Source: Cricetomys ansorgei (lineage: Eukaryota; Chordata; Mammalia; Rodentia; Nesomyidae). Taken from it: 64,000 nt of DNA. The notes beneath the pieces were generated by a model. The model saw only the letters and a program-made list of their open reading frames with translations. It was not told the DNA's origin and made no database searches. The stretch is from contig JAMJFZ010001816.1 in NCBI GenBank assembly GCA_026225945.1, positions 7,376,001-7,440,000 on the forward strand, in the 5' to 3' direction. Below are positions 33,885 through 45,235 of the stretch, in pieces (positions within the stretch are counted from its first letter, which is position 1; the number at the start of each line of letters is the position of its first letter). A program made the position numbers and the translations under genes.

Positions 33885-36700
33885 CTTTCCATTTCTTTCT
33901 ATCTTTATTAAGGTATAAAAGACACACAAAGATTGTATATATTGATGGCGTACAATATGATGTGTTGATGTATTATACATTTTGAAATGATTATCATAGT
34001 AAGCTAGTTAACATTTATCTCACCTCACATAGTTAGGCTGTGTGTTGAGAACATTTGAGACCTACTCCCTCTGACATCTCCGGTATATATTACTTGAAAT
34101 TATATTACATTCATATTTACCGTGGTGTCCATGCTGGGCAAGAGCTTATTTATCCTGCCAGATGGAACTTTGTACCTCTGAGCAACATCTCCACGTCTCT
34201 GGCCTCCAGACCCCCGGCATTCATCACCCTGCTCTCCTTCTATAAGGTCAATGTTTTTAAATTCACAATATAAGTGAGATTCTGAAGTATTTGTATCTCT
34301 AACCTTGGATAATTTCACTTAAAATAGTATGCTACAGGTCACCTATGCTTTTCAAATAAAATGATTTTCTTCTTTTTAAAGACAATTATTTCATGGTGTG
34401 TAGAAACTAATTTTTCTTTCACCATTTACTCGACCAACTCAGTCTGATCTCATACCTCAGACTCATGGATCAGGCTCTGATGAACGTCGGCGTACAGATA
34501 TCTGTCCGGCAACATGGCTTCATTCCTGTGGGCGGGGGCACAGGACTGCGCCCTCCGGATCACATTGTACTTGTAGTTTAGGGTCAGTGAAGAGTTTCAG
34601 TCCGGTCTTCCTCACGCCTGGCCAACGGTGTGCAAGGGTCCCTTGATCTCCACACTGCCGACAGCACTTGCTGTCTTTTGGCGTTTTCTTAATAGCCATT
34701 GTGATTGTAGGAGCTGATACGTCACTGTGGTTTTGATTTTTATTTACCGGAAGTAAATGAGCTTGAGTTGTTTTTTGTTCGTTTGTTTTCCTCACAAACC
34801 TATTGACGGTATATGGTCGTTCTGCTCTGTTATGTTTTGTTTGTTCCGTTGTTGTCTTTCCGTTTTTACGCCGCGTTATTTGTGTCCTTGCTATATGGGT
34901 GTTTGATATTGAACGTTAGCACCTCGTCAAATGTGAGCTTGGAAAGATTTTCTGCTTTTGCGTCAGTTTCCTCGTCATCTTTGAATGTCTCTTTCGCTGT
35001 GCGGAAGCTTTTTAGTGTGATGTAATTGCACTCGTCTGGTTTTTGGTTCTGTGATCGGGGTGGGGGGGTGTCAAAGAAAAATGCGCCACACAGAGCAGTA
35101 TCGTGAGACTCCCCCCGTTCTCATCCAGCGTTCTCACAGTTTCAAGTGTTACTATTCTGTAATAAAGTTTCTGTTGATGTTTCCATGCGGTGTGAGGCAA
35201 GGATCTAGCTGCATTCTTATGAGTATGATATCCATTTTCCCTAACGATTAACCGAAGAGACTGTCACTTGGTGGTTCTTGGCGCCTTTGCAGAAGGCTGG
35301 ATGACTGCTAATGTATAAATTCACTCTGGCCCCGCTCTTCTGTGGAATCGGTCTACATCGCTTCTCTGATGCTGCTTTTGTGCTCTTTACATTATTACTA
35401 TGGCTGTGTAGTACATTTCGAAATCAGCTAGTGTGACACCACCATTGTTGTTCTTTGCACACAGGATGACTTTGTCTATTTGTGATATTTTGTGTTTGCT
35501 TGGAAGTTTAAATAATATTAGTTTTCTGTTTCTGTAAAAATGCCATCATGATTTTGACAAGTGTTAGTTGACATTTAATCTGTAGATTACTTGTTCAATA
35601 TGGGCATTCTAAAAATACTTTTCAATATCCTTTATTAGTATTTCAGTTTTAAGTATATGTGCGTATCTTCCATCACCCTGAGTAAATGTATTATGAGCTA
35701 TGTTTGTTTTTACTGATGTTATTAGAAATGAAATTATCTTGTTTGTGGGTGAAAAGGTCCATTATTAATGTCTTCATTTCTTTTCCCATTCTTGCCATAA
35801 AATATACTTTAAAAGAAGCAACTTAAGAGAAAAGAGTTTATTCATATTTCAAGGTAAGGTGACCCATGGCTTGGAAATCAAGGTGGTAGGAGACTGAAGT
35901 AGCTGTTCGCATTGCGTCTGTAGTCACAAGAGCTTCACGGTGCGGCCCAGTTCTCTTTCTCCACTTACAGAATCAAGGATCCAAGGTAGGGAAAGGGGCA
36001 ACCACCATCGGGCAGGTCTTTACACCTCAATGAACGTAGTAGATGAAGCCCCACAGGCAGGCCCTGCTTCTACGGTTGTCAACATTAACCATCCCAATTA
36101 GTGCACAGAAATGCTGATGACTTCGAATGTTGATTTTATATCTGGCAATTTTACTTGATTTACTTGTTAGTTCTAGTAGGGTTTACTTTAATAGTTTTGA
36201 ATAGTTTTACTTAGCTGATTCTGTTGCATTGTCTATAGGCGAGACCATGGCATCCATGAACAGAACAATCTTATTTTTCCTCTTACAGTTTGAATACTGT
36301 TTTCTTCTGTAATTGTTCCACCCAGAACTTCTAATGCTGTATTGAACAGGACTGGAGAGGAATGGCATCCTTGCTGTGGTTCATAGCTTAGAGAAAAAGT
36401 TGTCAACCTTTCACTGTTGAATGCAACGCTGGTCATATGTGGCCAGATTATGCTACGATATATCTAACATTTGTGGATTTGTGGGTTTTTTAAACATCCA
36501 GCACCCCTAGATTCGTCTCATTTCATTGCAGTGAATGATCCAACCAATGTAAGCTTGAACGTTGTTTGTATTTTCTTGAGGAGTTTTACATTTATGCTCA
36601 TCATGGATATGCTTCTGTTGTATTTCTTTTTTTTTTTTTTTTTTGGTGGTTCACTTTGTCCGTCTCTGGTGTGGGAGTAATGCTGGACTCACAGGTTTAG
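33885..36700 (-). repeat. Long old L1M, antisense (3' UTR into ORF2)
   Basis: Plus-strand 'ttgatggcgtacaatatgat', 'cagaagctt'-like 'tgtgcggaagctttttagtg', 'ctagctgcattcttatgagt', 'ttcgaaatcagctagtgtga' and 'agaatactgttttctt'-type motifs are collinear with reversed L1M from its 3' UTR through much of ORF2, about 2.5 kb. It is interrupted by a rodent LTR-like repeat at 35790-36110. A segment at about 34480-35420 is strikingly CpG-rich. All frames are broken. Confidence 0.82.
35790..36110 (-). repeat. Rodent LTR-like repeat inserted in the old L1M
   Basis: The plus strand reads 'agaagcaacttaagagaaaa', 'gggcaggtctttacacctca' and ends 'ggttgtcaacattaaccatc', the reverse of the TGTCAACTTGAC family. 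L1M sequence continues on both sides, so this is a nested insertion. Confidence 0.7.
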
Positions 36701-36734
36701 TCTGGAAGCAGCATTGCCCCCTCTTTAGTTTCTG

Positions 36735-37045
36735 CCACAGTTTAAATCCAATCCCTGTCATTCTCCCTCTGGATTATTGCCATGCTTCTTTACTGAATTC
36801 TCAGCCTCGTGTATCAATCCATTTTCTGCGTTTTTGTCAAAGTGACCTTCCCAAAATAAAAATTTAATCATGCTACTCTTCTGCTTGGGAGCATTCCAAG
36901 CCTCCCACTCTGCAGGAGAATGACTATCCACCGTGATCCGTACCTGCACTTATCGTTCTCCATTCTGGCTTTAGCTGTTCTCTGAGACTTTGGTCTCCTT
37001 ATTGCCAGTTCCACCCTTCCAAGGGTGTTCTTCCCACCTCTCTAC
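36735..37045 (-). repeat. L2 LINE, antisense
   Basis: 'ctctggattattgccatgct', 'taatcatgctactcttctgc', 'ttgggagcattccaagcctc' and 'ctccattctggctttagctg' follow reversed L2. Confidence 0.75.
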
Positions 37046-37781
37046 CAGCCCCCCTGAGACTTATCTCAGGGTAAGCGGAAGCATACCTGTTGGAAGCATA
37101 TTCTGACATACTGGTCTCACCTCCAGTAGAGCTTACCGAGAGAAACATCTGTTTCAGTTGCAATAAATGAAAAGAGGACTAAAGCGAATATCATTAAAAG
37201 AGAAAGAACTAAAAATTTAAGAGAACTGACATTCTTTGCAGTGACAGAAAAAAATTAAGAAAAATGAAATGATTGAGTAAATGGGGGATGTCTAACTGAC
37301 TGGTTTTCACTTAAAATACTGGTCATTTGAGAAAAATACCACAAATAATAAAAATTTTGAGCTCATGACCACAGAGTATCTAAATCACATCTGAGTGAAA
37401 TTACAAGCTGGATTGATATTTAGAATCTTGAGTGACATGCCATACACTTGACAACATGGTTTTTGTCTGGGAACTGAGAACATTTTCTTACCAAATTAAT
37501 GATAGGGGAAAGGTAACAAACATTGATACAGTCAGCTTTGCTATTTGTTTGCATTAGTTAAAATAACTTTATGTTAAGAGTAAGCTAAATTCTATGAAAC
37601 TGTTAAAAACACACATTTTGCTATCAATGAGTTAAACTCAACTGTGTGATCAGATCCTATTTTAGATATTCCTCAAGATTTCTCATGAACTCAAGCACAT
37701 TGCTAATGGCATCTATAAAATTTGAGATTTACAATTTGATTGACACAATTATTTGTGCATGTATACATACATAGATATACC
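37046..37781. other. AT-rich unassigned sequence
   Basis: Nothing recognised up to the target duplication of the ERVK-like element. Confidence 0.5.
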
Positions 37782-37787
37782 ACATAC

Positions 37788-38109
37788 TATAGTTGTACGC
37801 CTACTACTGGGGCAGCTCATCAAGGAAGACAGCTCATCTGGCATTTTCATAGGTACAAACTCTACCAGAACTCAGCAGAGGGAACCACCCTTATGGCCAA
37901 CACCGCACTGCCAGTGGAACCCGGAGCATCTGAGCTCAGGTGTTTTTATTGATTCCAGACTCTTCAGGTGCAGATCATAAGCAATCAAACAACCCCACAG
38001 AAATCCAACACCTGCAATCAATATAAATGTCAAAGCCTATGCATTCCTTTTTCCAACAGTGCACAAAAGCAATTATTTTCAATATAACTAAAATTAAACT
38101 TCCACAGCA
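37788..38109 (-). repeat. 3' LTR of the ERVK-like element
   Basis: This is the downstream LTR in the minus direction, about 322 bases. It starts TGCTGTGG at 38109, directly after the polypurine tract. It ends at 37788, where the expected CA is TA after one transition. The perfect 6-base target duplication fixes this boundary. Confidence 0.85.
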
Positions 38110-39060
38110 TTCCCCTTTTTCTGTATATACTAATCAAAAAAGATCTGCTTTACCTTTACAACAGAATTTAACACTATACCAGAAAAAACATTTACAAGAG
38201 GAACAATTATGAGGCTTCTAATGCACATGACCAAATGATACCCAACATCCATCAAGCTTTTCACAATGTCTTTGGACAGCAGAAAAACATTATCAATGTC
38301 CAATTATCTGGAATTCACTCACAAACTTCTAGGCTCTTCCAAAGGAATTGGAATAAAAAAATGAGGCAGATCCTAATATTCCAATCATCTGTAGATTTCT
38401 TCTTGAATAGCAATAGGGGAGAGGAACAGCCTATTCCTTCACAGTTGTTGTTGCTGGTCTATTCTATATGCAAAGAATGTGCCTGGACTGCTTGTCTTTC
38501 TCTTAGTTGGGTTTGCAGAAAAAAAACAAAACAAAACAAAAACTGGTCATACATTTTGGCTCTAAGCTGCAGCTTCCACAACAGCAGGGGATCCTGGGCC
38601 AGTGGAAAGAATTTCCAGTTGAAACATTCTGACAGTTTGCCATTCTTTTTTACCACCACTGTGGGTGGTGTATGTATATTTTATTCACCCTTCAAAGACC
38701 CATGTGGGCTTCATGCACACAAAAAGCCATCAACATACACAGGTTATAGAACAATGCACTCTGTTTCCATTTCCTGTGCCCTGGCTGGAGGGAGAGTCAG
38801 CTCCATGACCAGGAAAAGCAGTAAGGACCTTGCTTTTTCCTGTTCCCAGCTGAACTCCTTATCTCTTGGAGCCTCCATTCTGTGGCTCTCACCTCAGAAC
38901 TTCCCTTTTTCTCTCTTTCCTCTTCCTTCGGGAGCCTTCAATAAATACCTTAATCGCTATCCTCTGGTGGCTCCCCTGAGCGTATTTTACTGTACACTGT
39001 GAGGTCTAGAGTTTCTTTCTTGTTCTTCCTTGTCTCCAGGTTGGATGAACATGACTTCAG

Positions 39061-39080
39061 GCCCCACGTTGCAGGTGCCA
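39061..39080 (-). other. Retroviral primer-binding site
   Basis: Minus-strand TGGCACC...AACGTGGGGC begins two bases after the 5' LTR end. The last ten bases equal the 3' half of the tRNA-Lys1,2 primer site as I remember it, with a two-base insertion near the middle. Position and sequence agree with a class II element. Confidence 0.7.
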
Positions 39081-39082
39081 CT

Positions 39083-39402
39083 TGTAGTTGTATGCCTACT
39101 ACTGGGGCAGCTCATCAAGGAAGACAGGAGGCAATTTTCATAGGTACAAACTCTGCCAGAACTCAGCAGAGCGCACCACCCTCATGGCCAGCACCACACT
39201 GCCAGTGGAACCCTGAGCGTCTGAGTTCAGGTGTTTTTATTGATTCAGAACTCTTCAGGTTCAGATCATAAGCAATCAAACAACCCTCACAGAAATCCAA
39301 CACCTGCAAACAATACAAAATGCCAAGGCCTGTGCATCCCTTTTTCCAACAGTGCACAAAAACAATTATTTTAAATAGAACTCAAAATAAGCTTCCACAA
39401 CA
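39083..39402 (-). repeat. 5' LTR of the ERVK-like element
   Basis: This is the upstream LTR in the element's own (minus) direction. It begins TGTTGTGGAAGC at 39402 and ends ACAACTACA at 39083, giving TG...CA ends and about 320 bases. It shares its whole length with the copies at 37788, 21418, 33278 and 61380. Confidence 0.85.
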
Positions 39403-39408
39403 ACATAC

Positions 39409-39892
39409 TCATATATTTGCATGTGAATAGAAAACATATTACATGTCACCATTTTCCTATGTATTTAGAAAATGTTGTGTGTACTAGCCCAAGGCTTTTC
39501 AAACTGTGGGTCTCCATACATTGGTGGATCCAAATGTCAACTTGGCTGTGATCATAGCTTTAAAAAATCAATCAAAATGGAAGAGATAAAACATAACAGA
39601 AAAACACAGGAAGAGACTTACTATTTGCTCAACCATGGGTGGTGAACATGGGTTGAAAGAGAAGGGAGTGAGGCCAAGGGCGAGGATGAATTCAAACACC
39701 TGAACTCTGAAGGTGTTATGATCTAGTACGTAAGCTGCCTGAAAATGTCAGGCCTCCATTAGACCTGTGAACAAAGGCAACCTTACTGAAAGTGTCATTT
39801 TGCCACTTGTTCTGTGTTACTAAGCAAAGACAAGTTTAAATTCTCCTGGTAATCTGGTATACTTTGTACCATTCAGCAATGTGAATCTGTTG
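39409..39892. other. Unassigned sequence
   Basis: Nothing recognised. Confidence 0.45.
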
Positions 39893-40270
39893 CGTTGGTT
39901 CATTTTGTGACAACTTGATATAAGCTATAGTCATCTGAGAAGGAAGACCATCAATTGGAAAATCGCTTCCATAGCTCAGGCTGTAGGCAAGCTTATAGAG
40001 CACTCTTTAAATTAGTGATTGATAGGGGAGGGCCCAGCCCATTGTAGGTAGGGCCATCCCTTGACTGGTGGTCCTGGATTCTATAAGAAAACAGGCTGAG
40101 CAAGCCATAAAGGGCAAGCCAGTAAGCAGCACCCCTCAACGGCCTCTGCATCAGTTCCAGCCTCCAGATTCCTGCCCTGACATCCCTCAGTGATGGGTTA
40201 TAAGCTGAAAATCTAAGCCAAATGAATCCTTTCCTCCACAACCCTTTCCTCCATTAATCCTGTGAATGTA
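39893..40270 (+). repeat. Rodent LTR-like repeat (TGTCAACTTGAC type), sense
   Basis: Contains 'gtgacaacttgatataagc', 'agggcccagcccattgtagg', 'gcaagccagtaagcagcacc' and 'aagccaaatgaatcctttcc', all characteristic of a widespread rodent repeat of this group. Confidence 0.75.
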
Positions 40271-40789
40271 TTATATGAACCTCAGAACCTTTCTGAAAAT
40301 GAGTCTAAATTACTCATGAGATGGCTCTTATTAAGTTACCAGTCACCTCACAAACGTATGAAAATAACAATGCACATAAAAATTAGAATGTCTCCTTTTC
40401 TTTAGTGATGCTCTGGGCACGGATGTACAAATACAACTCAATATCCAAAGAAAGTATTAGCTTCCCTTTAATCTGCAGTTTTTACTTGGTGGGATTACAA
40501 TGAAAATATCACAAAGTTGGAAACTCCAGCTTTCTTTTACACATAATGAGGAGTCGATAGAGACACTGAATGTGATTCATACTTAGTAGAGTACTTCTCT
40601 CATTGCATCCTCTCAAGAGGCAGTTAAATAACGGGTTCATCTATTGCTTTCATTTGCTTTGATTTATTAACATAATTCCTCAAGTGAGAACTGCTGATAT
40701 CTTTGTGATCCTTAAAGATGCTACATATCACATGTATCTTAGGGGATTGGAGAGCTTCTAATTGGAAATGTGATTTTTTTTCACATTTT
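40271..40789. other. Unassigned sequence
   Basis: Nothing recognised between an LTR-like repeat and a B4-type SINE. Confidence 0.45.
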
Positions 40790-41075
40790 TCCTGTGTGTG
40801 TGGGTGTGTATGTGTGTGTGTGAATGTTTTACACATGTGGCTGCACATATGTGTATATGTGCAGATGCATGTGAATGCCTGTGATCATGTGGAAATCATC
40901 CTCTAATGTTTTTCTGTCTTATTCATTGAGGCATGGAATCTGGAGCCAACCCAGAGTTTTGCCATATGGTTATCCTGGCTAGTTAACTAGCTTGCTCTTA
41001 TGACCCCATTTCTACTTTCTGATGATGGAATTCCAGGTGGACAGCTACATTCAAAGAGTGATTTTAAATCACTTA
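40790..41075 (-). repeat. B4-type SINE, antisense, with GT-rich leader
   Basis: A GT-rich leader (40794-40830), then 'attcattgaggcatggaatc', 'gagccaacccagagttttgc' and 'ctagttaactagcttgctct' give a diverged reversed B4. Confidence 0.55.
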
Positions 41076-42231
41076 ATGTGAAGCCATGAGCTATGAGTTA
41101 TATTTATCAGATTTTTTCCATCTTCCTCTTTACCCACAGGTGTGATGAAGATGATTACTGGGTCTGAATTGATTACTAGGCTCCAAAGCATTGTGTCTTA
41201 ATGGAGATAATGGGGGGGTGTATTTCTACATTCATACAAGTATAACCAGAAGACACTAGAAACTCAAATAGCCCTGGGTTATGAAGCCACTACTACAATT
41301 GATATATTGGTCTAGTTTTTAACTAAGGCTTCTAGTTATACAGAATACCGCTCACTATTTTGTTTCTCAAAAATTGTTAATTATTGAGAAGCTGATCCAA
41401 GACCACCATCACATGACATGTCTGAAAATGAGGCCTGAGAACACTCATCTATGTGGAAACCATTAGATTCCAATTAGTTCAGTAGTCATGGCAGTCTTTT
41501 TTTTTTTTTAATTAAGAAATGTTAAAAACAAGACATTGTGAACAATAAGCATTATTCTGTTGGTTCATTTGGAATAAAATTGGAATTTGGGGCTTCTGGG
41601 AATTTGAGTTCAACTGCCCAAGTAAAGAGAAGTTGTGATTTGCTTGTTCCAAAGCACCTGGGTCTTCAACAGCAGGCACAATAGGGTTGATAAGCGCTCA
41701 GCAATGTGATCTATGTCTATTTTGAGAATGTACAACCGAAAGAGGACCCTGGGATCCTTTGTGAGTGCGTGAAGATGATAGTACTTCATTTGTTGTTGTG
41801 TCTTTCTCCAACTTGGTCTTATTGGAGATTACTCTTAAGATTCAGGTTACTCCCATGTCTGTGTATATCAGGAAGTGAAGCTGGCTGGTAGGCTCACACC
41901 TAGCCCTTTCATACACCCTCCTTTCCTTGTTCCTGTGGGATGCTGCACCTCCGTGTTGTCTCCATAGACTTCTGAAAATACACTGACAGGAAATTAATAA
42001 AGATGAAGACGGTAAGGGATACTCCTGGCTTTCCAGTCTTCCTGCTACTTCATCAGTTCCTCTCTTCCTCTATCTTCAATCCAGACATATTCCCCTCCCC
42101 CAGTTCTGATCCAGTCCTCTTAGGCAAATGTCCAAGGTAGTTTGTGCCACAGTAAGTTGTTGAAATATGCAGCAATATTATTTCAGTTCTCTACACGCCC
42201 CAGAGACCCTTCACTAACTTCTAGTTCATGT
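41076..42231. other. Unassigned sequence
   Basis: Nothing recognised. A T run lies near 41498-41509. Confidence 0.5.
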
Positions 42232-42405
42232 GTCCAAACTTTTGACACAGTGACCCTCTTTGTCATCTACAGAGTTCATGCTCAAGAGTTTCACAACAGA
42301 ATTTTTGAAATCTCGTATTTTAAGTGAGTTTATTATATGTTGGACCACATTTGTAGGTATCCTCAGTCACATGTGGCCTGTGAAACATGAGTTGGACACA
42401 CCTGA
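42232..42405 (-). repeat. Possible hAT/Charlie-type MITE
   Basis: The inner ends, 'catgtgtccaaacttttgac' on the left and 'catgagttggacacacctg' on the right, are imperfect inverted repeats of hAT type, with 'cacatgtggcctgtgaaac' inside. Family uncertain. Confidence 0.45.
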
Positions 42406-42879
42406 AACGTTGGGTCTCTCAGTAAAATTTTAATACCAAAACTAAAAATGACACTATATCATATATGTTTTTTATCTTACCTCTTTGTTAGAAGTGGCAA
42501 TAGGACACAGTGTGACTTCAAAATGATACAAAGAACTAATAAAAAGTGAGAAAATAAAGATATCTTATGCTGCACCTTGGAGCCTTTGAACACCCTAACT
42601 CATGTGTCCCCTGTATCTCTCTCTGTATCTCTCTCTGATCTGCACCATTGCTTTACTTAGAATAGCAGTATCTTGTTACTTTTGAAAAAAGAAACATATT
42701 ACCAAGCTATAATAATGAAAGAGAAGCTGACCAATTCACCAGTAGACAGTGCAGAAATAAGCTCATTGCAGTCCATTGAATTTTGTGAAAATTGTCAAGA
42801 AATACAATGAAGGAAGGAAAATCTCTTCAGCTACTGGTACAAAGAAAGCTGGGTATTCAAACATAGCCTACGCAAGTCA

Positions 42880-43600
42880 CTCAAGATTGATTAGAAACTT
42901 ACATGTGAACCTTCAAATTATAAGGAAATGTTCCATGCCAGTAGGATGAGCAAACAATTTTCTGGATATTACCTCAAAAATACAGACCACAAAAGTAGGT
43001 GAATGGCACTTTATTAAAATAAAAAGCATCTGAATATCCAAGGATACAACCAACAGGGAGATGATACTATAGAAATGGAGAAAGATAATCAAACTATATA
43101 TTGGTAAGGATTGATATCCAAAATATGTAAGGAATTCAAACAACTCAATAAGAGTATAATACATACTCCAATCAAAAGTAAATGAATAACTGAAATATGC
43201 ATTTCTTAAGTGGCAAATTGGAAGTGAAAATAATGCTGAAATCCACTAATCATCAGATAAACTCAAGTTAAAAATCACAATGTCATCATTTCACATGTGC
43301 TCAAATGGTGACTACCAAGGAAGCAAAGTACAATGAGTCCTGCTGAGCTGGAGAAGTGTTCTTTACCTGGCTGCTGTTGATGGGGGCTTGATGTATCCAA
43401 TATAAGAAACAATATGGAAGTTTCTCAAAACATTACAAGCAGAACTATCCAATGACCCAGGAATTCTCCTACTTTATAAGTATTCACATGAAATGAAACC
43501 AGTCTGTTGAAGACATAGATGTGCTCTGATGTTTTCTATATTACTAAGCATCATAATCAAGACATGAAATCAAGACATAGACTGAGATTTGTGGTGTATG
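42880..43600 (+). repeat. Old L1M ORF2 3' portion, sense
   Basis: 'ttgatatccaaaatatgtaa', 'ggaattcaaacaactcaata', 'gtttctcaaaacattac' and 'aatgacccaggaattctcct' are collinear with the last 700 bases of L1 ORF2. Multiple frame breaks. The 3' UTR of what may be the same element resumes at about 44640. Confidence 0.8.
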
Positions 43601-43649
43601 CACACAAGTAAATAGTTCTTAGCGGTAAAAGTAATGGAAATCCTTCTAT

Positions 43650-43860
43650 TAAAAAAAAAATGTCCCTGCGGGACAGGGACAAAAAGGTCCCTGTGTGATG
43701 TGTAGGTGCCTGCATGTTTGGGCAGTGAAATCCAACCTCAGGTTGAATTTTGTCATGCTTAATATAGGTCAGGTGGATATCCATGATCCAAGCTGCCTAC
43801 TGCCACCAAAAACTATGGTCATGCTTGTGATCTAAGTTCCTGCCACACAGACTCAACTTT
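43650..43860. repeat. Possible rodent repeat containing a short hairpin
   Basis: 'ggatatccatgatccaagct' and 'gcctactgccaccaaaaact' resemble a dispersed rodent repeat whose name I cannot give. A TGTCCCT...AGGGACA hairpin lies near 43661-43682. Confidence 0.35.
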
Positions 43861-44639
43861 TTTTTCCTCTTTCTTTCTTGCTTTCCTTTTTAATCTTGTG
43901 GGTTTTTTGTCTGCTTGTTTCTTTTGTTTCTATTTTTTGGAATGGGAAGAAGGTGTAATTGAGATACATTGTATAAAACTCAAGTAATTAGTACACATAT
44001 TGTGTGGAAATAAATATGAACCCTGATATTGGGAATCTCACAAACCTCAAAGTCGGCAGGGAAACGATCCTCATGAGGTGAAGAATGAAACTCAGGTCAG
44101 CACTAGTTCAGCAGGCTCTGGCTGGAAACTTCCAGAATTTGACCTCAGGTTTTATTTTTCTTACACATCTAAACACAGTAAAACTTTGGGAAAAGGTTTC
44201 CACGTGACAATTATCACAACAAAGCTTTAGGCATAGCTACACAGAAACTCCCTAGCAAGGTAGCAAAGCAACTGTGACCTTTACAATAAGAATGAGTTCT
44301 ATTGACTGATATACAGTGCTCAGGGCAAGGGTGTGGAGCATGCAAAATACAGGGACCTCTTCCATAAGGAAAGGCTCTACTCACTGGGAGGCAAAGCTCA
44401 CAATTAGGGTCTCAATAATGCCTGGGATTTGGGGGTATTCAGGAGGGCTGGATCATAGAACAGCAAAAGTATCACCAGGTTGTCAGACAACATCCACTCC
44501 ATCCTTCCAGGTGGCCAGACAGCAGTCATTTTTCTTCCTTTGAGGAAAATAAGCCCACATGTTTAACAAGCTCTGTTACTTCACTGCTTTCTTTAAGCTG
44601 TGCCTCCTACACCCTGAGCTTATGATAAATAAAACAAGC
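43861..44639. other. Unassigned sequence between two L1M pieces
   Basis: If 42880-43600 and 44640-45235 are one L1, this was inserted or rearranged between them. Content not recognised. Confidence 0.4.
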
Positions 44640-45235
44640 CAAGCAAAAAAGACAAATATCCTATGATGTCACTTATTTGTGCTATCATATGAAATTGATC
44701 TCTTAGAGCGGTGGTTATCAAGGGCTAGAATATGTAGAACAGGGAAAGGAGAATGTTGGTCACAGAATAAAAAAAAATACAAATAAGAGTTTGGAAAAAT
44801 GGCTCCAGGGTTAAGAGCACTGGTTGCTCTTTCACAGGACCCGGAATGAATTCCCAGCTTCCAATATGGTGATGCACAACCATCTGTAACGCCAGTCCCA
44901 GAAAATCCAACACCCTCTTTTGGCCTCCAAGAGAACCAGAAATGCAAGTAGTCCACAGACACACTCACAGACAATCCCTGAGACTCATAAAATCAATTAA
45001 TTAATTTTTAAAAATTAGGAAGGAGATATAAGGTCAAAAGTTCTATTGTACCATATAGAGATGCCAATTAAAAACAATATATTATGAAATTCACTCAAGG
45101 CAAATTTAAGCATTATCACCATTAAATAAGATCAGTAGTAGAAGTTATAGATATGTTAATTAGTTTGTATCTTTACATAATATATACATATTTTAGAGGA
45201 GGATTTTTCATGTGATAAACATGTACAATTTTTAT
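44640..45235 (+). repeat. Old L1M 3' UTR, sense, split by a B3 SINE
   Basis: 'gtggttatcaagggctagaa', 'ggagaatgttggtcac' and, after the SINE, 'agatatgttaattagtttg' and 'acatgtacaatttttatt' match the L1M 3' UTR. This is probably the tail of the L1 at 42880-43600, separated by about 1 kb of other sequence. Confidence 0.75.
44790..45010 (+). repeat. B3-type SINE, sense, inside L1M
   Basis: 'ggctccagggttaagagcac', 'tggttgctctttcacaggac', 'gatgcacaaccatctgtaac' and an A/T-rich tail match B3. It splits the L1M 3' UTR. Confidence 0.85.

Larger units (their letters stand above)
37788..39402 (-). mobile_element. Non-autonomous ERVK-like (class II) endogenous retrovirus, two LTRs
   Basis: The element has two related LTRs (37788-38109 and 39083-39402) around 973 internal bases. 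It is flanked on both sides by the same 6 bases, ACATAC (37782-37787 and 39403-39408), the target-duplication size usual for class II elements. Reading minus, the 5' LTR (39402 to 39083) ends in ACTACA. Two bases later comes a primer-binding-site-like 20-mer (39080-39061) starting TGGCACC and ending AACGTGGGGC, which resembles the tRNA-Lys1,2 site. An AAAAAGGGGAA polypurine tract (38120-38110) abuts the 3' LTR. By hand count the LTRs differ at roughly 10% of sites, so the insertion is not recent. The interior is too short for gag-pol-env and no retroviral protein motif is visible, so this is an internally deleted or naturally non-autonomous element. Confidence 0.88.
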
